NCBI GenBank assembly: GCA_963580285.1
Contig: OY757015.1
Span: 134,920,029 to 134,984,028, forward strand
DNA: 64,000 bases
Direction of reading: 5' to 3'
Source of the DNA: Lucinisca nassula
Taxonomy: Eukaryota; Mollusca; Bivalvia; Lucinida; Lucinidae
A model generated the notes under the pieces. The model was given only the letters and a program-made list of their open reading frames with translations, was not told the DNA's origin and made no database searches. Every line of letters starts with the position of its first letter. Within the stretch, counting starts at the first letter, position 1. The position numbers and the translations under genes were made by a program. Below, piece by piece: positions 61,559-64,000 of the stretch.

Positions 61559-61886
61559 AGCACTGGCCGTCAATTGAAACGGCCATCACTATTCAAATGT
61601 ATTGGCGGAACTTAAAATGCTAACAATATTCAGACATTTTGAGGGTATATTACCCATTTACATTGAAATAATGCCTCGAGAAGGAAAAAATGAAATTTTG
61701 CTTTTATTACTGAAATTCATTTATCCTAAATCCGTTTTTAATTGACGAAAATCTCTCCGTGAATGACCCATGTCAACGGTTTGAGATACCGTTATTCACG
61801 AAAGCTTACTTACAAAATAAGTTTTTTTACGTAACTTTTCGTTTTATTCGCTATCCAAGTATAGCTATCACATGCGGACAGAACTT

Positions 61887-61890
<4 letters not shown>

Positions 61891-61966
<76 letters not shown>
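61891..61966. repeat. (CT)n microsatellite
   Basis: About 38 uninterrupted CT dinucleotides; the Ser/Leu open frame is an artefact. Confidence 0.95.
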
Positions 61967-61969
<3 letters not shown>

Positions 61970-61974
61970 GAAAC

Positions 61975-62260
61975 TGTCCACCGGTCTGTCTACATGTAGA
62001 ATTTAAAAATGAATGTCCAACGACCTGTCGTGAAGAGCAGTTAAAATGTCCAGCGATCTGTCTACATGTGCAATTTTAATAAATTGAAGATTCATGTGGA
62101 CAGGCTACGTTTGTTTTGGGTTAAACAATATTTTATTACTAGCAAACATCATGTACAATTAAATACATTGGAACTGACAAATACGATCTGACAGTAAGTC
62201 TGAGGCTTATAAATATCATCTCCTAAAACAAACTGATTTTACATTTGAGTGATATGAACA
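61975..62260. other. Short tandem words, no gene
   Basis: TGTCCA(C/G)CGGTCTGTCTACATG and TGTCCAGCGATCTGTCTACATG (61975-62070) form a small direct repeat. Otherwise nothing recognised. Confidence 0.45.
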
Positions 62261-62261
62261 A

Positions 62262-62462
62262 ACAACCAGACAGACGGACAGGCGGACAGGCAAACAAATT
62301 GACTAACAGACAAACGGACGGACATTTAGACAGACAAATAAACATACTGACAGTTGAAATAAACTAATGGGTGGACTGACGGAGGGGCGTCGAGTCAACG
62401 TTGGTTCGACATAATGCCGTCGACACCCACTCCATCTCACTTCAATATCACATGACTGTTGG

Positions 62463-62498
<36 letters not shown>

Positions 62499-62735
62499 TT
62501 GACTGACAAACCGACAGTAGACGGACAGACCGACTGACTGAATGACTGACTAACAAACGAACGGACGGACAGTTAGACAGTCAAATAAACATACTGACAG
62601 TTGAAAAAACACTAATGAGTGGACTGACAGACGGGCGTCGAGTCAACGTTGGCTCGACGTCATGCCGTCGATAACCACTCCAACTCACCTCAATGTCACG
62701 TGACCGTTGAGATGAGAGAGAGGTTTGACTGATCC
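62262..62735 (+). repeat. Tandem duplication, ~244 bp, with (GA)n
   Basis: Two units (about 62262-62500 and 62510-62735) each begin with GACAGACGGAC-type runs and share AAATAAACATACTGACAGTT, GGGCGTCGAGTCAACGTTGG, ATGCCGTCGA and TTGAGATGAGAGAG-type ends. The first has a 15-unit (GA)n (62466-62496), the second only a few. Confidence 0.8.
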
Positions 62736-62819
62736 CTGTATCCAAGAAGCCCATAACCCATTTTGCTTCCTTCTTATATATAGCAGGAGTCCATTTCAAA
62801 ATTTAGGAGTGTCAGGTTT

Positions 62820-62970
62820 TGTTTTCTTCAAAATTTATTTGGTAAATAGCCGAACTTTTTGCAAACAGTGTAGGCCCTGTTCAGACGCCGCGTTCTGTGG
62901 CGTCTGATCTGGGCCTGCACTGTTTGCCACTTACCCCTTTTGGGGTTACTGGTACCAAATGGTTTAATGT
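62820..62970. mobile_element. PAL-2 MITE, best-preserved copy
   Basis: GCAAACAGTGTAGGCCCTGT, AGACGCCGCGTTCTGTGGCG and TCTGATCTGGGCCTGCACTG form a long palindrome (62861-62928), followed by CCCCTTTTGGGGTTACTGGT, itself the outer arm seen at 2279. Confidence 0.7.
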
Positions 62971-62974
62971 AGGC

Positions 62975-63332
62975 CATGGACAGGTTGAACCAATCTGCAA
63001 ATCTACCAGATTTTACTGTTAAATCTTGCCCTGACGCAGGAGTGTTTCGTGCTCATGTTCTACGTTTGTTTTTAATTTAATGTACCAATCCCACTGAGTC
63101 TTGATGGGTCCGAACACTGGGCAAATGACATTTTATTAAGCAACGCCGTATTATCGCCAACGCAACGTTCCGACGTTTCATCAACGTTGCAAAGTCAAAT
63201 TCAGTGCATCGCTTTGAAGTTGGTTTGATGTAGACACGACGTTGTTGACATGCTACATGTCGGTTGATGTGGCGTTTTTTAATGGCAAACTGTAATTTAC
63301 ATTTACCTGCGCTTGCTAATTGTTGGTGCGCT
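62975..63332. other. No recognised feature
   Basis: AACGTTG/CAACGTT words are frequent (63150-63260), but no gene or element ends were found. Confidence 0.4.
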
Positions 63333-63360
63333 AAGAGAGAGAGAGAGAGAGAGAGAGAGG
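63333..63360. repeat. (GA)n microsatellite
   Basis: About 13 GA dinucleotides. Confidence 0.95.
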
Positions 63361-63576
63361 ACCCTGTTGGGTCGTATGTACAATTTATCGTTTTCGTAAT
63401 GCGAAATTTCACATCTGGCGGCATATCGGTGATTTTCCCATTATCTTACATTAGAATTCGCCAAAAGTTTAAAAGAATTCCAGTGTTTTACGCTGTAATT
63501 AACACTTTATCTGTCGCACTACCTTTGAAGCAATACGACAGATGACGGCCAGGGCTTTTCCCGTTCTATTTTTAGA

Positions 63577-63593
63577 ACCGGAAGTACGTCACG
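63577..63593 (+). promoter_or_regulatory. ETS plus CRE-half composite
   Basis: ACCGGAAGTACGTCACG joins an ETS core (CCGGAAGT) and a CRE half (ACGTCA). This pairing is frequent in housekeeping promoters. No first exon is identified nearby within the window; low support. Confidence 0.2.
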
Positions 63594-63714
63594 AAAAAAG
63601 CTCCTATTGAATAGATAAAGTAACAGGTTCAATATGACCAAAATACTGTTGACCGAGCCATTACGCTGCTGATCCCAGAAGTTTATGGCTTAAACCTTCC
63701 AACCTTGTAGACCG

Positions 63715-63805
63715 GTTCATATACCTATGCAAACAGTGTAGATCCAGATGAGGCTCAAAATGCACAGTCTCCTCAGGATCAACACGGGTTGCCAGTAAGC
63801 GTATT
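63715..63805. mobile_element. PAL-2-like fragment
   Basis: ATGCAAACAGTGTAGATCCA with GATGAGGC on the left and GTCTCCTCAGGATCAACAC on the right; arms are only partly complementary. Confidence 0.5.
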
Positions 63806-64000
63806 ATACTCAGAGAAATATATCTGAACTCTGAACGAGTAGTTCATCATAAAGGATCTGAAACATTATTTTAAACAATTATCAATTCCTAATAAGAAGG
63901 CGAAATAATGTACTACAGAAAGTCGGGGGTGAAAGGGTTATTTACCTATCCTTTAGGGGCAATTATTGCTTGTCTTGGATAGCGCAATAAACAGTTTGGT
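63806..64000. other. No recognised feature to window end
   Basis: Short AT-rich stretch with no gene or repeat recognised. Confidence 0.4.

Overview
The window is repeat-rich animal nuclear DNA, most likely from a bivalve mollusc. No bacterial-style gene, operon or CRISPR array is visible. The bivalve reading rests on a C1q-domain gene with a coiled-coil stalk, on several tRNA-derived SINE families, and on non-autonomous elements with about 140-bp tandem cores like those described from bivalves. The species cannot be named from sequence alone.

Host genes. (1) A minus-strand gene for a secreted or membrane protein was assembled from splice signals: a signal-peptide exon (24645-24720), then exons at 17686-17871, 5687-5905 and 809-967. 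All are joined by phase-1 introns, and the gene runs off the left edge. Exons 2+3 read as one degenerate cadherin-like extracellular domain and exon 4 as the first half of a second. (2) A minus-strand two-exon C1q-domain gene (36567-37113 and 30575-30999) with matching intron phase, encoding signal peptide, Ser/Thr-rich stalk, coiled coil and C1q domain. (3) A plus-strand first exon for a protein with one transmembrane segment (57767-57886), with a possible second exon at 58254-58427. All introns are packed with mobile DNA.

Mobile DNA, left to right: 0-5 kb holds SINEs, a palindromic MITE and a broken DD34D mariner. 6-12.6 kb holds a poly(A)-ended sequence and a broken L1-like LINE that carries another LINE. 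13-25 kb holds SINEs, MITEs, an I-like LINE 3' fragment and a Helitron-like element. 25.9-27.0 kb is a 40-bp minisatellite with higher-order structure. 28-36 kb holds GGTCA-rich elements inside and around the C1q intron. 39.4-43.6 kb is a 4.2-kb element with roughly 0.8-kb terminal inverted repeats and a 5-bp target duplication. 44-48 kb is a cluster of palindromic MITEs. 48.5-52.3 kb holds a palindromic AGATATCT satellite, tetranucleotide arrays and LINE fragments. 55-59 kb holds more GGTCA-rich elements around the third gene, and 60-64 kb holds MITEs and dinucleotide arrays.

Names used below are local labels. PAL-1 is the MITE with the GTTAGAACCGCC palindrome. PAL-2 is the one with the AAACAGTGTAG palindrome. 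SINE-A, B, C, D, E and F are retroposon families. The main threads are the two reconstructed genes, a shared 3' tail linking SINE families to a LINE found in the same window, and nested insertions whose target sites can be read exactly.
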